In this document: positions 36,374 to 45,421 of the stretch, piece by piece | How positions within the stretch are numbered: position 1 is the stretch's first letter | Layout of the letters: the number at the start of each line of letters is the position of its first letter | Assembly: GCA_023391375.1 (NCBI GenBank) | Contig: JAEWBB010000024.1 | Span: 235,930 to 299,929, forward strand | Length of the DNA stretch: 64,000 nucleotides | Source: Pseudomonadota bacterium | GTDB lineage: Bacteria; Pseudomonadota; Alphaproteobacteria; Sphingomonadales; Sphingomonadaceae | Direction of reading: 5' to 3' | Position numbers and translations under genes: made by a program | Notes under the pieces: model-generated | Database searches by the model: none | What the model saw: the letters and a program-made list of their open reading frames with translations, nothing else | What the model was told of the DNA's origin: nothing

Positions 36374-36766
36374 TCATGAAATTTTGTAGGAAAGGTCGGC
36401 GTTGACCGCGGCCGGCGGCGCCCGGGCTCGGTAGGGGGAAGACGCCGACGCGACGAGGCCGAGGCCAGCCAAAGGGCGACGCGCGTGCGGCGATTGCCGC
36501 GGATGATGGAAGTCGGCCGCAATCGGGACGAGCATGTCCTGGACCGGCGCTTGCTTCGCTCCCGCCGACGGACGTTCGGCCTTGACCAGCACGCTGCCGT
36601 TCTGGACGCGGGCGACGGAAAGCTGGGCCGGTGCCGCGATCGCTGCGGGAGATGAGGGGGCGGCCGCCGCGTCCGGCGTTGCCGTCAGCTGCGCGCACAG
36701 GAACGCCACGCCGGCGACGAACGTCGCGAGCGCGCGTCGTCTCGATGCGGCCATCCCGGAGATCAT
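36374..36766 (-). CDS. Putative exported protein, function unknown
   Basis: About 130 residues. MISGMAASRRRALATFVAGVAFLCAQLTATPDAAAA looks like a Sec signal peptide ending in an AxA site. The mature part is Ala/Pro-rich with a few beta-type stretches (QLSVARVQNGSVLVKAER) and no recognised domain. Alternative starts lie 12 bases downstream and 66 upstream. Coding character is less certain than for its neighbours. Confidence 0.45.
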   Translation of the reverse strand: MISGMAASRRRALATFVAGVAFLCAQLTATPDAAAAPSSPAAIAAPAQLSVARVQNGSVLVKAERPSAGAKQAPVQDMLVPIAADFHHPRQSPHARRPLAGLGLVASASSPYRARAPPAAVNADLSYKIS

Positions 36767-36830
36767 GGGTGCCTGTTGGGGAATTGCGGCGCGCTTGCCA
36801 ACCCCATGAGATCGGCATATACTGAACCAC

Positions 36831-37196
36831 ATGGTTCATAATACTGCCCAGCGGCTCGACCGTTCCTTCGCCGCCCTCGCCGACCCGACGCGGCGCGGGG
36901 TGCTCGAGCGGCTGGGGCGCGAGAACGCCTCCATCACCGCGCTGGCCGAGCAGTTCGGCATGACGCTGACCGGCATGAAGAAACATGTCGCGATCCTCGA
37001 GGAGGCCGGCTTCGTCGCGACGCGAAAGACCGGACGGGTGCGCATCTGCAGCCTCGGCCATGAACACCTGAAGCAGGAGGCGGCATGGATCGAACGCTAC
37101 CGCCAGATTTGGGATGCGCGGTTCAATGCGCTCGAAAAACTGCTCGAAGACACGGTTTCCAAGGAGAATGACGATGGACGCGATCAAGACGCCTGA
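36831..37196 (+). CDS. ArsR family transcriptional regulator
   Basis: 121 residues, winged helix: RLDRSFAALADPTRRGVLERLGRENASITALAEQFGMTLTGMKKHVAILEEAGFVATRKTGRVRICSLG. The LTGMKKHVAIL recognition helix is the variant often paired with AHSA1/SRPBCC genes. No metal-binding cysteine motif is present, so it is not a metal sensor of the ArsR/SmtB kind. The next gene begins before its stop. Confidence 0.9.
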   Translation: MVHNTAQRLDRSFAALADPTRRGVLERLGRENASITALAEQFGMTLTGMKKHVAILEEAGFVATRKTGRVRICSLGHEHLKQEAAWIERYRQIWDARFNALEKLLEDTVSKENDDGRDQDA

Positions 37197-37665
37197 AGGC
37201 CACACCCACGCCGCCCGCATTTCGGACACCGAAACGCGCATCACGCGGCAACTCGCTGCCCCGCGCGCGGCGGTCTACCGTGCGTGGAGCGAGGCCGATC
37301 TGTTCCGCCAGTGGTGGGTTCCCCAATCGTTCGGGATGACCCTGCTGAGCTGCGAGATGGATGTCCGCACCGGTGGCGCCTATCGTTTGGTGTTCGAGCA
37401 TCCACAGTCGAGCGAGCCGATGGCGTTCTTCGGCACCTACCAGGACGTCGTGCCGGGCGAGCGGATCGTCTGGACCAATGAGGAAAGCGACAGCGGCCAG
37501 GTGACCACCGTCACCTTCGAGGATCGCGATGGCGGGACCTTCCTGACGATCCACGATCGCTATGCGTCGAAGGAAGCGCTCGATGCCGAGATCGGCGCGT
37601 CGGAAGGCATGAACGAGACGCTCGACCAGCTCGACGCCTTTGTGCGCACGCTGGCCGGCGAATGA
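37174..37665 (+). CDS. SRPBCC / AHSA1 domain protein
   Basis: 163 residues. The START-like fold is indicated by ITRQLAAPRAAVYRAWSEADLFRQWWVPQSFG, DVRTGGAYRLVFEHPQS, and the end HDRYASKEALDAEIGASEGMNETLDQLDAFV. These proteins bind hydrophobic ligands; the partner here is unknown. AAGGAG seven bases upstream selects this ATG. It overlaps the ArsR gene and ends in an ATGA overlap with the DUF1801 gene, forming a three-gene operon. Confidence 0.9.
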   Translation: MDAIKTPEGHTHAARISDTETRITRQLAAPRAAVYRAWSEADLFRQWWVPQSFGMTLLSCEMDVRTGGAYRLVFEHPQSSEPMAFFGTYQDVVPGERIVWTNEESDSGQVTTVTFEDRDGGTFLTIHDRYASKEALDAEIGASEGMNETLDQLDAFVRTLAGE

Positions 37666-38099
37666 AGGAACCGCTCAAGGAGGCGATGACCGGCAAGGCC
37701 AGCAGCCACAAGGCGGCCGAGGGCGACGCACCGGTCTTCGCCTATATCGCCAGCCTGCCGCAGCCCCAACGCACAATCGCCGAGAAGATCGATGCGCTGG
37801 CGGCTGCGGCGGTGCCGGGCCTCAGGCGCGCGGTGAAGTGGGGCATGGCCTATTACGGCGTCGAGGAGGGCTGGTGCTTCTCGTCCGGTGCCTTCGTCGG
37901 CCATGTGAAGTTGATGTTCATCCGCGGCGACGAACTCGACCCCGAGCCGCCTTTAAAGCCGGTCGGCATGGGCAAGGCGACACGTGGTATCGAGGCAGCG
38001 TCGCCGGGGGATCTGGACGAAGCACAGGTGACGGCGTGGATGGGGCAATCGGCAAAGATTCCGTACATGTCCGCGGCGGAGCGTCGAAAGCGCGGCTGA
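37662..38099 (+). CDS. DUF1801 domain protein
   Basis: 145 residues. The domain shows in PQPQRTIAEKIDALAAAAVPGLRRAVKWGMAYYGVEEGWCFSSGAFVGHVKLMFIRGDEL and the C-terminal IPYMSAAERRKR. The fold is related to frataxin-like YdhG/YjbR; the function is not established. Coupled to the preceding AHSA1 gene by ATGA. Confidence 0.87.
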   Translation: MKEPLKEAMTGKASSHKAAEGDAPVFAYIASLPQPQRTIAEKIDALAAAAVPGLRRAVKWGMAYYGVEEGWCFSSGAFVGHVKLMFIRGDELDPEPPLKPVGMGKATRGIEAASPGDLDEAQVTAWMGQSAKIPYMSAAERRKRG

Positions 38100-38206
38100 G
38101 CCGTTCGTCGGGTCTGAGAGTCGGTCCGCCGATAACTGCCGCTTGGGTCACTTGCCGTTCAGTCGCGCGGGCCGACTTCCGCCCCACTCGGGCGAAAGGA
38201 CGCGGC

Positions 38207-38368
38207 ATGGATCTCAACTACCTCTATTTCCGGCAGCAGGTCGAAAAGGTGCTCGCGGAACAGGCGGATAATGAGCCGGCGCGCCGTGCGCACGACGCCC
38301 TTGCCCGCGGCTACGAGGACGAGATCGTTCGGGTCACCGGCAATCGCACGATGCTCGGCCAGCGTTAG
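38207..38368 (+). CDS. Small conserved-looking protein, 53 residues
   Basis: MDLNYLYFRQQVEKVLAEQ then ARRAHDALARGYEDEIVRVTG and a short basic end. Helical and soluble. CGAAAGGACGCGGC precedes the ATG. Small proteins of this pattern (DLNYLYxRQQ, AHxxLAxGY) occur in sphingomonads, which I recall as a family feature rather than having tested. Its stop overlaps the converging radC end by four bases. Confidence 0.7.
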   Translation: MDLNYLYFRQQVEKVLAEQADNEPARRAHDALARGYEDEIVRVTGNRTMLGQR

Positions 38369-39042
38369 ATCAATCCCTGCGCCTTGAGACTCGTCCGGCC
38401 CTGCGCGCCGACGATCACATGATCATGGACGGTAATTTTCATGTGCCGCCCGGCGTCGATCAGGTCGCGCGTCAGGCGAATGTCTTGCTGGCTGGGGGAC
38501 GGATCGCCCGACGGGTGGTTGTGCACCAAGATGATCGCGGTGGCGCCGAGCTGGATCGCACGGCCGATCACCTCGCGGACATGGACCGACGCTTCGTCGA
38601 CGCTGCCCGTCCACATCGCCTCGTTGGCGACCAGCATGTTCTTGGCGTTGAGGAACAGGACGCGCACCTGCTCGATCGGCGAATGGCCCATCGCCGCCTG
38701 CAGGTAATCGCCGAGCGCCGCCCAGCTCGAAAGCACGGGACGGCCCTCGACCTTGGTTTCCAGCAGGCGGAGCGCGGTCGCCTCGGCGATCTTCAGCGCG
38801 CCGATCACTCCGTCGCTCAATCCTTCCCGGCGCAAGGCATCGGCATCGGCCGATAGCAACGGCCCGATACCGCCGAACCGGTCGATCAGGTCGCGCGCCT
38901 GCTGTTTGGTGTCGCGGCGCGGGATGGCGAGGGCGAGAAGATACTCGACCAGCTCGTGGTCGAGCAGCGCCCCTTCGCCGCCGTCGAACAGCCGTTGGCG
39001 CAGGCGGGCGCGGTGGCCGGACGCGGGGTTAGTCTCTGCCAT
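38365..39042 (-). CDS. radC: RadC family protein (JAMM metallo-domain)
   Basis: 225 residues. N-terminal HhH region (LLDHELVEYLLALAIPRRDTKQQARDLIDRFGGIGPLL) followed by the MPN/JAMM domain with EVIGRAIQLGATAIILVHNHPSGDPSPSQQD, the zinc-binding His-x-His and Asp. Once linked to DNA repair, the family's actual role is unresolved. Standalone gene. Confidence 0.95.
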   Translation of the reverse strand: MAETNPASGHRARLRQRLFDGGEGALLDHELVEYLLALAIPRRDTKQQARDLIDRFGGIGPLLSADADALRREGLSDGVIGALKIAEATALRLLETKVEGRPVLSSWAALGDYLQAAMGHSPIEQVRVLFLNAKNMLVANEAMWTGSVDEASVHVREVIGRAIQLGATAIILVHNHPSGDPSPSQQDIRLTRDLIDAGRHMKITVHDHVIVGAQGRTSLKAQGLI

Positions 39043-39137
39043 GCTTTCGCGAGGCTAAGCAGCGATACCCGCACGCGCAACGGATATTCATGCCGTCCAT
39101 GGAACGGTTCCCAACGACGGCGGGTTAAGGGCCATCA

Positions 39138-42100
39138 ATGGGAGAGGGAAACGACCAGGGCCCGGCCGAGACCATCGGCGAGGAGTTGCGTGAACATGGC
39201 CTGGCCGAGCCGGTCGCCGTGCACGATCGCTCGGGCTGGCACCGGGCGTGGCGCATCACCCGGAAAGGCCTGCTGGTCGTCCTCGTGCTCGCCCTGGTGG
39301 CGCTCGCCGTGCTCTGGACGCAGCGCCGCGGAATTGCCGACCGCACCATCGCCGCCGAACTGGAAAAGCGCGGTGTCCAGGCCAGCTATTCGCTCGATCG
39401 CGTCGGCCTGCGGACGCAGGAGATCTCAAACGTCGTCATCGGCGATCCGGCCAATCCCGACCTCACCGCGAAAAAGGCCATCGTCCAGGTCCACGTCAAC
39501 ATCGACGGGTCGGTCAAGGTGTTCCGCATCGCCGCGACCGGCGTGCGGCTCAACGCGCGGCTGGTCGGCGGCAAGGTCAGTTTCGGCCAGATCGACAAGC
39601 TGCTGCCGCCGCCGTCGGGCAAGCCTGTCACGCTTCCCGACCTCACCGTCGACATCGACGATACCGCGATCCGGCTCGACACGCCGTTCGGCCGGCTGGG
39701 CTTCGCGCTGGTCGGGCACGGCAACCTGTCTGGCGGGTTCAAAGGAAGGCTGGCGGCTTCCGGCCCGATGCTGCGCCCCGGCCGCTGCACGCTCGACGGC
39801 CTTCATGCCAACGTCGCGCTCGCGGTGGATGCGCGCAAGCCGCACATCGTCGGGCCGGTCACCGCCAACGCCTTCGACTGTGCGTCGAGTAATATCCACC
39901 TCGCCGAGGCGCGGATGGAAGTCGACAGCCGCTTTTCCGAAGGGTTCGACAATCTCGACGGCAAGGGCCGGCTGACCTTCGCCCGTTTCAACGCCGGGGC
40001 CAACGGCCTCGCTAACGCGACCAGCCTGCTGACCTTCACCGGCACTCCGACCAATCTACGCGGTAATATCGACCTCGCCGCACAGGCTGCCCGCGTAGCC
40101 GAGATCACGGCGGAGCGGACACGGCTCGACGGGCATTACAAGGTGGATGCCAAGCGCGGCCTGCTCGACCTGGGCGGCGACGTCAGCGCGGTCGGGGTGC
40201 GTCCGCCGTCAAGCCTGACCGCGGGCATCACCGGGCCGCTCGCCTCGCTTAAGGGGACGCCGCTCGACGGGATCGCGCGCGGGCTGTCGACGGCGATCGA
40301 ACGGGCGGCGCAGCGGATCGACGTCACCGGCAAGATCGCGGTCGTCAATCGCCCGGGCATGGGCGGCGTCCGGTTCAGTGACGGGCGAACCCTCTCGCCG
40401 TCCGGTGCCAGCGTGCAGGTCGCCGGCGGCGACGGAATCACCTATTACTGGCCGAGCGGGAAGATGCGCATCGACACCCGCGTCGAAGCCCAGGGCGGCG
40501 GCTTGCCCCACGCCCGCATCGCGCTCTCCCAACCCAACAGCGGCGCGCCGATGACCGGCACCGCCGACATCGCACCCTATGCCGCCAACGGCGCCCGGCT
40601 GGCGCTGGCGCCGGTACGGTTCGGGCCGGCCAGCGGCGGCGCGACGGGCGTGACGACGACGGCGCTCCTCGACGGGGCCTTCCCGGGCGGCAGTGTGCGC
40701 GGCCTGCGCTTGCCGGTCGAAGCGCGGCTCGGCCCGAACGGCGGCTTCGCGCTTGGCCGCGGCTGTGTCGATGCACGGGTGGCGGGCCTCAAATATGGCG
40801 CGTTCAACATCGGGCCGACACGTCTACCGCTCTGCCCGATCTATAACGGCTGGCTGGTCTCGAAAGCGCCCGGCGGCTCGGTCGCGTTCGGCGCGACGAC
40901 CCGCAATGTCCGGCTCGCAGGGCGGCTGGGAAGCTCGCCGATGCTCCTCACCGCCGCCAATGCGCGGATCGCCAGGGATCGCGGGTTCGAGGCCGCGGCG
41001 CTGGCGTTGCGCCTCGGCCGGGCCGACGCGCCGATCCTGATCAACGCCGACAAGGTCGCGGGCAAGTTCGCCGGCACCGGTGCGCGCGGGACGTTCGCGG
41101 GCGGCGACGCGCTGATCGGCAAGGTGCCGCTCAAGCTGTCGAACGCCGACGGGACGTGGTTCGTCAGCAAGGGCGACCTGACGCTCGACGGGGCGATGGA
41201 CCTCGACGACCGCGACCCTAACCCGCGGTTCTACACCATGCACAGCGACAATGTGCACATGACCCTGGCCGACAACTGGATCCGCGCCACCGGCCTGCTC
41301 AAGCATCCGGCCAGCGGCACGCCGATCACCAACGTCACCATCGCCCACAACCTCGGCAACGGGAACGGCGACGCCACGCTGGATGTCAACGGCATCCGCT
41401 TCAACGACGCGCTCCAGCCGGAAGAGCTCACCCGCCTGACGCAGGGGGTCATCGCCCTGGTCAACGGACTGGTGAAGGGGCAGGGGCAGATCCACTGGTC
41501 CGGCGCCGGACAGGTCACCTCGACCGGCGACTTCCAGGTCGTCGACACCGACCTTGCCGCGCCGTTCGGCCCGGTAACCGGCATCAACAGCAACATCCAC
41601 TTCACCGACCTGCTGGCGCTGGAGACGGCGCCGGGCCAGGTGCTGACGGCAGAGACGGTGAACCCGGGTATCCTGGTCGAGAACGGGACGATCCACTTCC
41701 AGCTGCTGCGCGACAATTTGGTCAAGGTCGAGCGGGGCGAGTGGCCGTTCATGGGCGGCAAGCTCATCCTTCAGGAAACGATCCTCGACTTCGGCCGGCC
41801 GAGCGCGAAGCGCCTGACCTTCGAGGTCGAAGGCTTCGACGCGCACAAGTTCGTGTCGACCATGGGCTTCAACGAGATCGACGCCACCGGCATCTTCGAC
41901 GGCGTCCTGCCGATGATCTTCGACGATGCCGGCGGCCGGATCGTCGGCGGCCGCCTCGACAGCCGCGAAGGCGGCGGGGTGCTCGAATATAACGGCACCG
42001 TCAGCAAGGCCGACCTCGGCATGTTCGGCAACCTCGCGTTCGATGCGCTCCATCACCTGCGTTACAAGGCGATGACGATCCGCCTCGACGGCTACCTCGA

Positions 42101-42410
42101 CGGCGAATTCGCCACCCGACTGACGATCGACAATGTCGCGCTGGGCAACACGTCGACCGCAAACCTGCTGCGCCGGATCAACAAGATTCCGTTCAAGTTC
42201 AACGTGACGATCCGCGGTCCTTTCCGTGCGCTGATCGCGACCGCCAAGTCGTTCCGCGATCCGCAGCCGGTGATCAGCGACGTCGTGCCGCTGGCCGACG
42301 TGCCGGGCATCGTCACCGAGGTGCGCCGCCGCGAGGAAGACAGCAACCAGACCCAGACCCCCGTGAAAGACGAAATTACCCGGACCCCGCCGGGAGAGCA
42401 GGGACAATGA
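39138..42410 (+). CDS. ydbH: YdbH-type AsmA-like intermembrane lipid transport protein
   Basis: 1090 residues. A single N-terminal transmembrane helix (GLLVVLVLALVALAVLW, about residues 40-56) anchors a very long beta-rich periplasmic body, the layout of the TamB/YhdP/YdbH bridge proteins that carry phospholipid to the outer membrane. The C-terminal dicarboxylate-transport-domain-like part includes GVIALVNGLVKGQGQIHWSG and NPGILVENGTIHFQLL. Identity is supported by gene order: ynbE and ydbL follow with overlapping start and stop codons. Sequence similarity to the E. coli protein is likely low. Confidence 0.88.
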   Translation: MGEGNDQGPAETIGEELREHGLAEPVAVHDRSGWHRAWRITRKGLLVVLVLALVALAVLWTQRRGIADRTIAAELEKRGVQASYSLDRVGLRTQEISNVVIGDPANPDLTAKKAIVQVHVNIDGSVKVFRIAATGVRLNARLVGGKVSFGQIDKLLPPPSGKPVTLPDLTVDIDDTAIRLDTPFGRLGFALVGHGNLSGGFKGRLAASGPMLRPGRCTLDGLHANVALAVDARKPHIVGPVTANAFDCASSNIHLAEARMEVDSRFSEGFDNLDGKGRLTFARFNAGANGLANATSLLTFTGTPTNLRGNIDLAAQAARVAEITAERTRLDGHYKVDAKRGLLDLGGDVSAVGVRPPSSLTAGITGPLASLKGTPLDGIARGLSTAIERAAQRIDVTGKIAVVNRPGMGGVRFSDGRTLSPSGASVQVAGGDGITYYWPSGKMRIDTRVEAQGGGLPHARIALSQPNSGAPMTGTADIAPYAANGARLALAPVRFGPASGGATGVTTTALLDGAFPGGSVRGLRLPVEARLGPNGGFALGRGCVDARVAGLKYGAFNIGPTRLPLCPIYNGWLVSKAPGGSVAFGATTRNVRLAGRLGSSPMLLTAANARIARDRGFEAAALALRLGRADAPILINADKVAGKFAGTGARGTFAGGDALIGKVPLKLSNADGTWFVSKGDLTLDGAMDLDDRDPNPRFYTMHSDNVHMTLADNWIRATGLLKHPASGTPITNVTIAHNLGNGNGDATLDVNGIRFNDALQPEELTRLTQGVIALVNGLVKGQGQIHWSGAGQVTSTGDFQVVDTDLAAPFGPVTGINSNIHFTDLLALETAPGQVLTAETVNPGILVENGTIHFQLLRDNLVKVERGEWPFMGGKLILQETILDFGRPSAKRLTFEVEGFDAHKFVSTMGFNEIDATGIFDGVLPMIFDDAGGRIVGGRLDSREGGGVLEYNGTVSKADLGMFGNLAFDALHHLRYKAMTIRLDGYLDGEFATRLTIDNVALGNTSTANLLRRINKIPFKFNVTIRGPFRALIATAKSFRDPQPVISDVVPLADVPGIVTEVRRREEDSNQTQTPVKDEITRTPPGEQGQ

Positions 42411-42421
42411 GGAGCAAGACC

Positions 42422-42634
42422 ATGCGCAAGACGATGATGGCGGTGGCGGCCGTGCCGCTGGTGCTGCCCTTGGGCGGCTGCATTTCGGTGAAGACACCGG
42501 ACAAGCCGATTGAGATCAACCTCAATGTCGACATCAAGCAGGAGGTGCTGGTGCGCCTGCAGAAGGACGTCGACACGCTGATCCAGCAGAATCCGGGCGC
42601 CTTCCCGACGTCGCCGGCGCCGGGCGCGAAATAA
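42422..42634 (+). CDS. ynbE: YnbE family outer-membrane lipoprotein
   Basis: About 70 residues. Leader MRKTMMAVAAVPLVLP followed by LGGC lipobox; the mature part ISVKTPDKPIEINLNVDIKQEVLVRLQKDVDTLI matches the YnbE pattern (xPIxINxNVxIxxE). In E. coli YnbE joins the C-terminal end of YdbH to form the outer-membrane side of the lipid bridge. An in-frame ATG at 42407 overlapping the ydbH stop (ATGA) is an alternative start; GAGGAG favours the one used. ydbL starts inside its stop codon. Confidence 0.88.
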   Translation: MRKTMMAVAAVPLVLPLGGCISVKTPDKPIEINLNVDIKQEVLVRLQKDVDTLIQQNPGAFPTSPAPGAK

Positions 42635-43002
42635 TGCGTCTGAAGCTCGTCCTCGGCCTGATGCTCGCCTTGGCCGCCGGTCCGGCGGCGGCGGAGCCTG
42701 CCGGCGTCGCGAGCGCCCGTGCCGCGGGCCTGATCGGGGAACGCTACGACGGCTATATCGGCGTGAACGGCACGATCGGCCGCGACGTCCGCAGCCAGGT
42801 CGGCCAGGTCAACATCACCCGCCGCTCGCTCTATGCGAGCCTGGCGGCAAGGCGCGGCGTCCTGGCCCAGGAAGTCGGGATCACGGCAGGCTGCTCGCTC
42901 CTCGCGGCCACGCCGGTCGGCGGCGCCTACATGCTCCAGGACAACCAGTGGCGCCGTCGCGCGCCGGGCGAATCCGTGCCCCGGCCGGATTATTGCCGCT
43001 AG
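42634..43002 (+). CDS. ydbL: YdbL family periplasmic protein (DUF1318)
   Basis: 122 residues. Signal peptide MRLKLVLGLMLALAAGPAAAEP, then the DUF1318 core ASARAAGLIGERYDGYIGVNGTIGRDVRSQVGQVNITRRSLYASLAARRGVLAQEVGITAGCSLLA. In E. coli YdbL works with YdbH and YnbE, apparently keeping YnbE assembly in check. TAATG overlap with ynbE shows coupling. Confidence 0.9.
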   Translation: MRLKLVLGLMLALAAGPAAAEPAGVASARAAGLIGERYDGYIGVNGTIGRDVRSQVGQVNITRRSLYASLAARRGVLAQEVGITAGCSLLAATPVGGAYMLQDNQWRRRAPGESVPRPDYCR

Positions 43003-43811
43003 GCTTTGAAGCTGGCCCGATATTCGGGCTTGAATGCAGCCACCATCGACGCCGTGACGGGTAGCGTCACTTCGTAATCGCCTTCGGCCCACGGCCCCGC
43101 CACATACGGGTCGGCGACGATCTGCAGCGCCTCGAACAGGTGGTCGCCGTTCTTGTCGACCGGCGACACGTGGATTTCATCGAGCTTTGGGCAAGCGTTG
43201 AAGCCGAGGTCCGTCGCGCTGTCCCAGTCGGCCGGCCGGCGCTTCTTGCGCTCCGCATCCAGCCCTGCGCACCAGCCTTTCGAAATCGCCGCGAACGCGA
43301 CATTGGGGTCGGCGAACAGGCCGTCGAACCCGATGTCCTGGCCGCTTTCCTTGTCGAACAGGACGGCCAGCGAAGCATGACTGCCGTGTGCCCCGCCGGT
43401 AAAGCCTTCGACCACGCCGTCGAGGCTCAGCAGGCGCTCGCTGGCGCCGGCGAGGCGATAGTCGGTGGTACCGGTGAACTGGTGGAACTCCAGCCCGTCC
43501 TTGTCGCGCATCGCCTTGTCGTCTTTCGCCCCCTTGACCAGTTCGGCCAGCGCCTTGTCGGCTTCGGCCCGGAAACGCTTGTCGAGCTGGGCGATGGCAG
43601 CAGCTTCGGCCGGCCAGCCGGCGTGGAAATCGACCAGCGCGTCCTTGCGATCGATCGACACCGCCTTGGCCGCCGCGGGGGAAGGCGCAGAAGGGGCGGG
43701 CGTTTCCGCTTCGATCGTACCGTTCGCCTCCATCGCGTTGATCTGGTCGCGGGTCTGCGGGCTGTGGCAGGCGGCCACGAGAAGGGCGAGAACGGCGGGC
43801 GTGAACTTCAT
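42999..43811 (-). CDS. DUF3298/RsiV-like lipoprotein
   Basis: 270 residues. MKFTPAVLALLVAACHSP gives a lipobox (LVAAC), so a lipoprotein is predicted. The C-terminal half fits the DUF4163-DUF3298 arrangement: FTGTTDYRLAGASERLLSLDGVVEGFTGGAHGSHASLAVLFDKESGQDIGFDGLFA and FEALQIVADPYVAGPWAEGDYEVTLPVT. Related domains occur in RsiV anti-sigma factors and the deacetylase PdaC, but no catalytic domain is present. It converges on ydbL with a four-base overlap. Confidence 0.82.
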   Translation of the reverse strand: MKFTPAVLALLVAACHSPQTRDQINAMEANGTIEAETPAPSAPSPAAAKAVSIDRKDALVDFHAGWPAEAAAIAQLDKRFRAEADKALAELVKGAKDDKAMRDKDGLEFHQFTGTTDYRLAGASERLLSLDGVVEGFTGGAHGSHASLAVLFDKESGQDIGFDGLFADPNVAFAAISKGWCAGLDAERKKRRPADWDSATDLGFNACPKLDEIHVSPVDKNGDHLFEALQIVADPYVAGPWAEGDYEVTLPVTASMVAAFKPEYRASFKA

Positions 43812-43989
43812 CGGCAGGTTTCCCCTCGCACGGCCCGTCGAAGGGCCCCAAACCCTTCCAACCGCGGTTGACTTCATGGGTTCCGCTTCATAAAGGGGCG
43901 GCGCCTTGGCGGGCAAGTCGGCCGCCATGTCCCTTGCCTTACGCGCCCGTTTTTCAAAGGGCTGGCGTGTAGCTACAGGAGTTGTGGAC

Positions 43990-44304
43990 GTGACGGGAGA
44001 CGAAGAAGGCCAGGTCCAACCGTCGCCTGAGGATGCGCGGCTTGATTCGCTGGAACAGCGGCTCGAGCGGGCGAAGTTCCAGGAAGCGCAGCGGACGGGG
44101 CAGGCGCCTACGAGCGATGCCAACGAGCAGATGGGCCAGCGGGTGCTGTCCTACCTCCTCGGCGGCCTGTTCGGCGGGACCTTGCTTGGCTGGATCGGAG
44201 ACCGGCTGCTCGGTACCGGGCACACGCTGTTGATTGCCGGCCTGATCCTCGGGATCGTCGGCGCATTCTACAGCATCTGGAAAGTTTCCGGCACGCGCGC
44301 CTGA
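43990..44304 (+). CDS. atpI: ATP synthase-associated protein AtpI
   Basis: 104 residues: a charged cytoplasmic start (LEQRLERAKFQEAQ) then two transmembrane helices (VLSYLLGGLFGGTLLGWIG and TLLIAGLILGIVGAFYSIW). AtpI assists c-ring assembly and ion supply. The GTG chosen lies eight bases after CAGGAG; another GTG lies six bases earlier. Thirty bases before atpB, heading the F0 operon. Confidence 0.88.
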   Translation: MTGDEEGQVQPSPEDARLDSLEQRLERAKFQEAQRTGQAPTSDANEQMGQRVLSYLLGGLFGGTLLGWIGDRLLGTGHTLLIAGLILGIVGAFYSIWKVSGTRA

Positions 44305-44333
44305 CGCGCTCGCCGGCATGAAACGAGGGTAAA

Positions 44334-45122
44334 GTGGCAGCCCAAAGCGGCAACGTCGATCCGATGCACCAGTTCACGGTCGAACCCCTGTTCGGCCACG
44401 ACTGGACCATTGCCGGTCATTCGATCGCCTTCACCAACAGCGCGGCCTGGATGGCCGCGACTCTGGTGGCGCTGTGGCTGTTCATGCTCGGCGGCATGAA
44501 GCGCGAGCTCGTTCCCGGCCGCTGGCAGATGGCGGTCGAGGGCTTTACCGGCTTCATCACCAACATGATGGACACCAGCATCGGTCCCAAGGGCCGGCGC
44601 TTCGTTCCCTACGTCTTCTCGCTGTTCATGTTCATCCTGTTCGCGAACATCCTCGGCATGCTGCCGACCGCGCTGTTCGGCTTGCACCCTTTCACCGTCA
44701 CCAGCCACCTGACCGCGACCGGCGTCCTTGCGATCCTGTCGTTCGGCATCGTGCTGGTGGTCGGTTTCGCCAAGCACAAGCTCCACTTCTTCAGCCTGTT
44801 CATTCCCCACGGTACGCCGTGGTACATGGTGCCGCTGATCTTCTTCGTGGAACTGCTCAGCTTCCTCATCCGCCCGTTCAGCCTTGGCCTGCGACTCTTC
44901 GTCGCGATGACCGCCGGCCACGTGCTGCTGGAAGTGCTCGCCGGCTTCGTCATTTCCGGCGCCAACAGCGGCAGCCTCGCGCTCGGCCCGATCGTCGTCA
45001 TCCCAAGCTTCGCGCTGATGGTCGGCATTTCGGTCCTCGAGCTGCTGGTCGCCGCGATCCAGGCCTATGTTTTCGCGCTTCTGACGTCGCTGTACCTCAA
45101 CGACGCCATCAACCTTCACTAA
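44334..45122 (+). CDS. atpB: F0F1 ATP synthase subunit a
   Basis: 262 residues with about six transmembrane helices. The proton half-channel arginine lies in [26 protein letters not shown], and [12 protein letters not shown] and the C-terminal [22 protein letters not shown] are typical. Start is GTG behind GAGGGTAAA. Works with the c-ring in proton translocation. Confidence 0.97.
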   Translation: MAAQSGNVDPMHQFTVEPLFGHDWTIAGHSIAFTNSAAWMAATLVALWLFMLGGMKRELVPGRWQMAVEGFTGFITNMMDTSIGPKGRRFVPYVFSLFMFILFANILGMLPTALFGLHPFTVTSHLTATGVLAILSFGIVLVVGFAKHKLHFFSLFIPHGTPWYMVPLIFFVELLSFLIRPFSLGLRLFVAMTAGHVLLEVLAGFVISGANSGSLALGPIVVIPSFALMVGISVLELLVAAIQAYVFALLTSLYLNDAINLH

Positions 45123-45150
45123 GTCATTTTTCTACAAGGGAGTTTTGAAC

Positions 45151-45381
45151 ATGGACGCTCAATCGGCTGCTCTTATCGGTGCTGGTCTGGCCGCGATCGG
45201 CGCTGGCATGGCCGCGCTCGGCGTGGGTAACGTTTTCGGCTCGTTCCTCGAGAGCGCGCTTCGCAACCCGGCGGCCGCGGACGGCCAGCAGGGCCGCCTG
45301 TTCATCGGTTTCGCCGCGGCGGAACTGCTCGGCCTGCTGTCGTTCCTCATCGCCATCCTGCTGTACCTGAAGGCCGCGTAA
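45151..45381 (+). CDS. atpE: F0F1 ATP synthase subunit c
   Basis: 76 residues, two helices joined by a polar loop with RNPAA. The first helix [23 protein letters not shown] is the glycine-rich ring-packing helix; the second, [23 protein letters not shown], carries the ion-binding glutamate in AAELLG. AAGGGAG eight bases before the ATG rules out the TTG two codons upstream. Confidence 0.97.
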   Translation: MDAQSAALIGAGLAAIGAGMAALGVGNVFGSFLESALRNPAAADGQQGRLFIGFAAAELLGLLSFLIAILLYLKAA

Positions 45382-45421
45382 GCGCCTTTACGGTTAGCGG
45401 ACTGACGCAAAGGGTCGGCGC

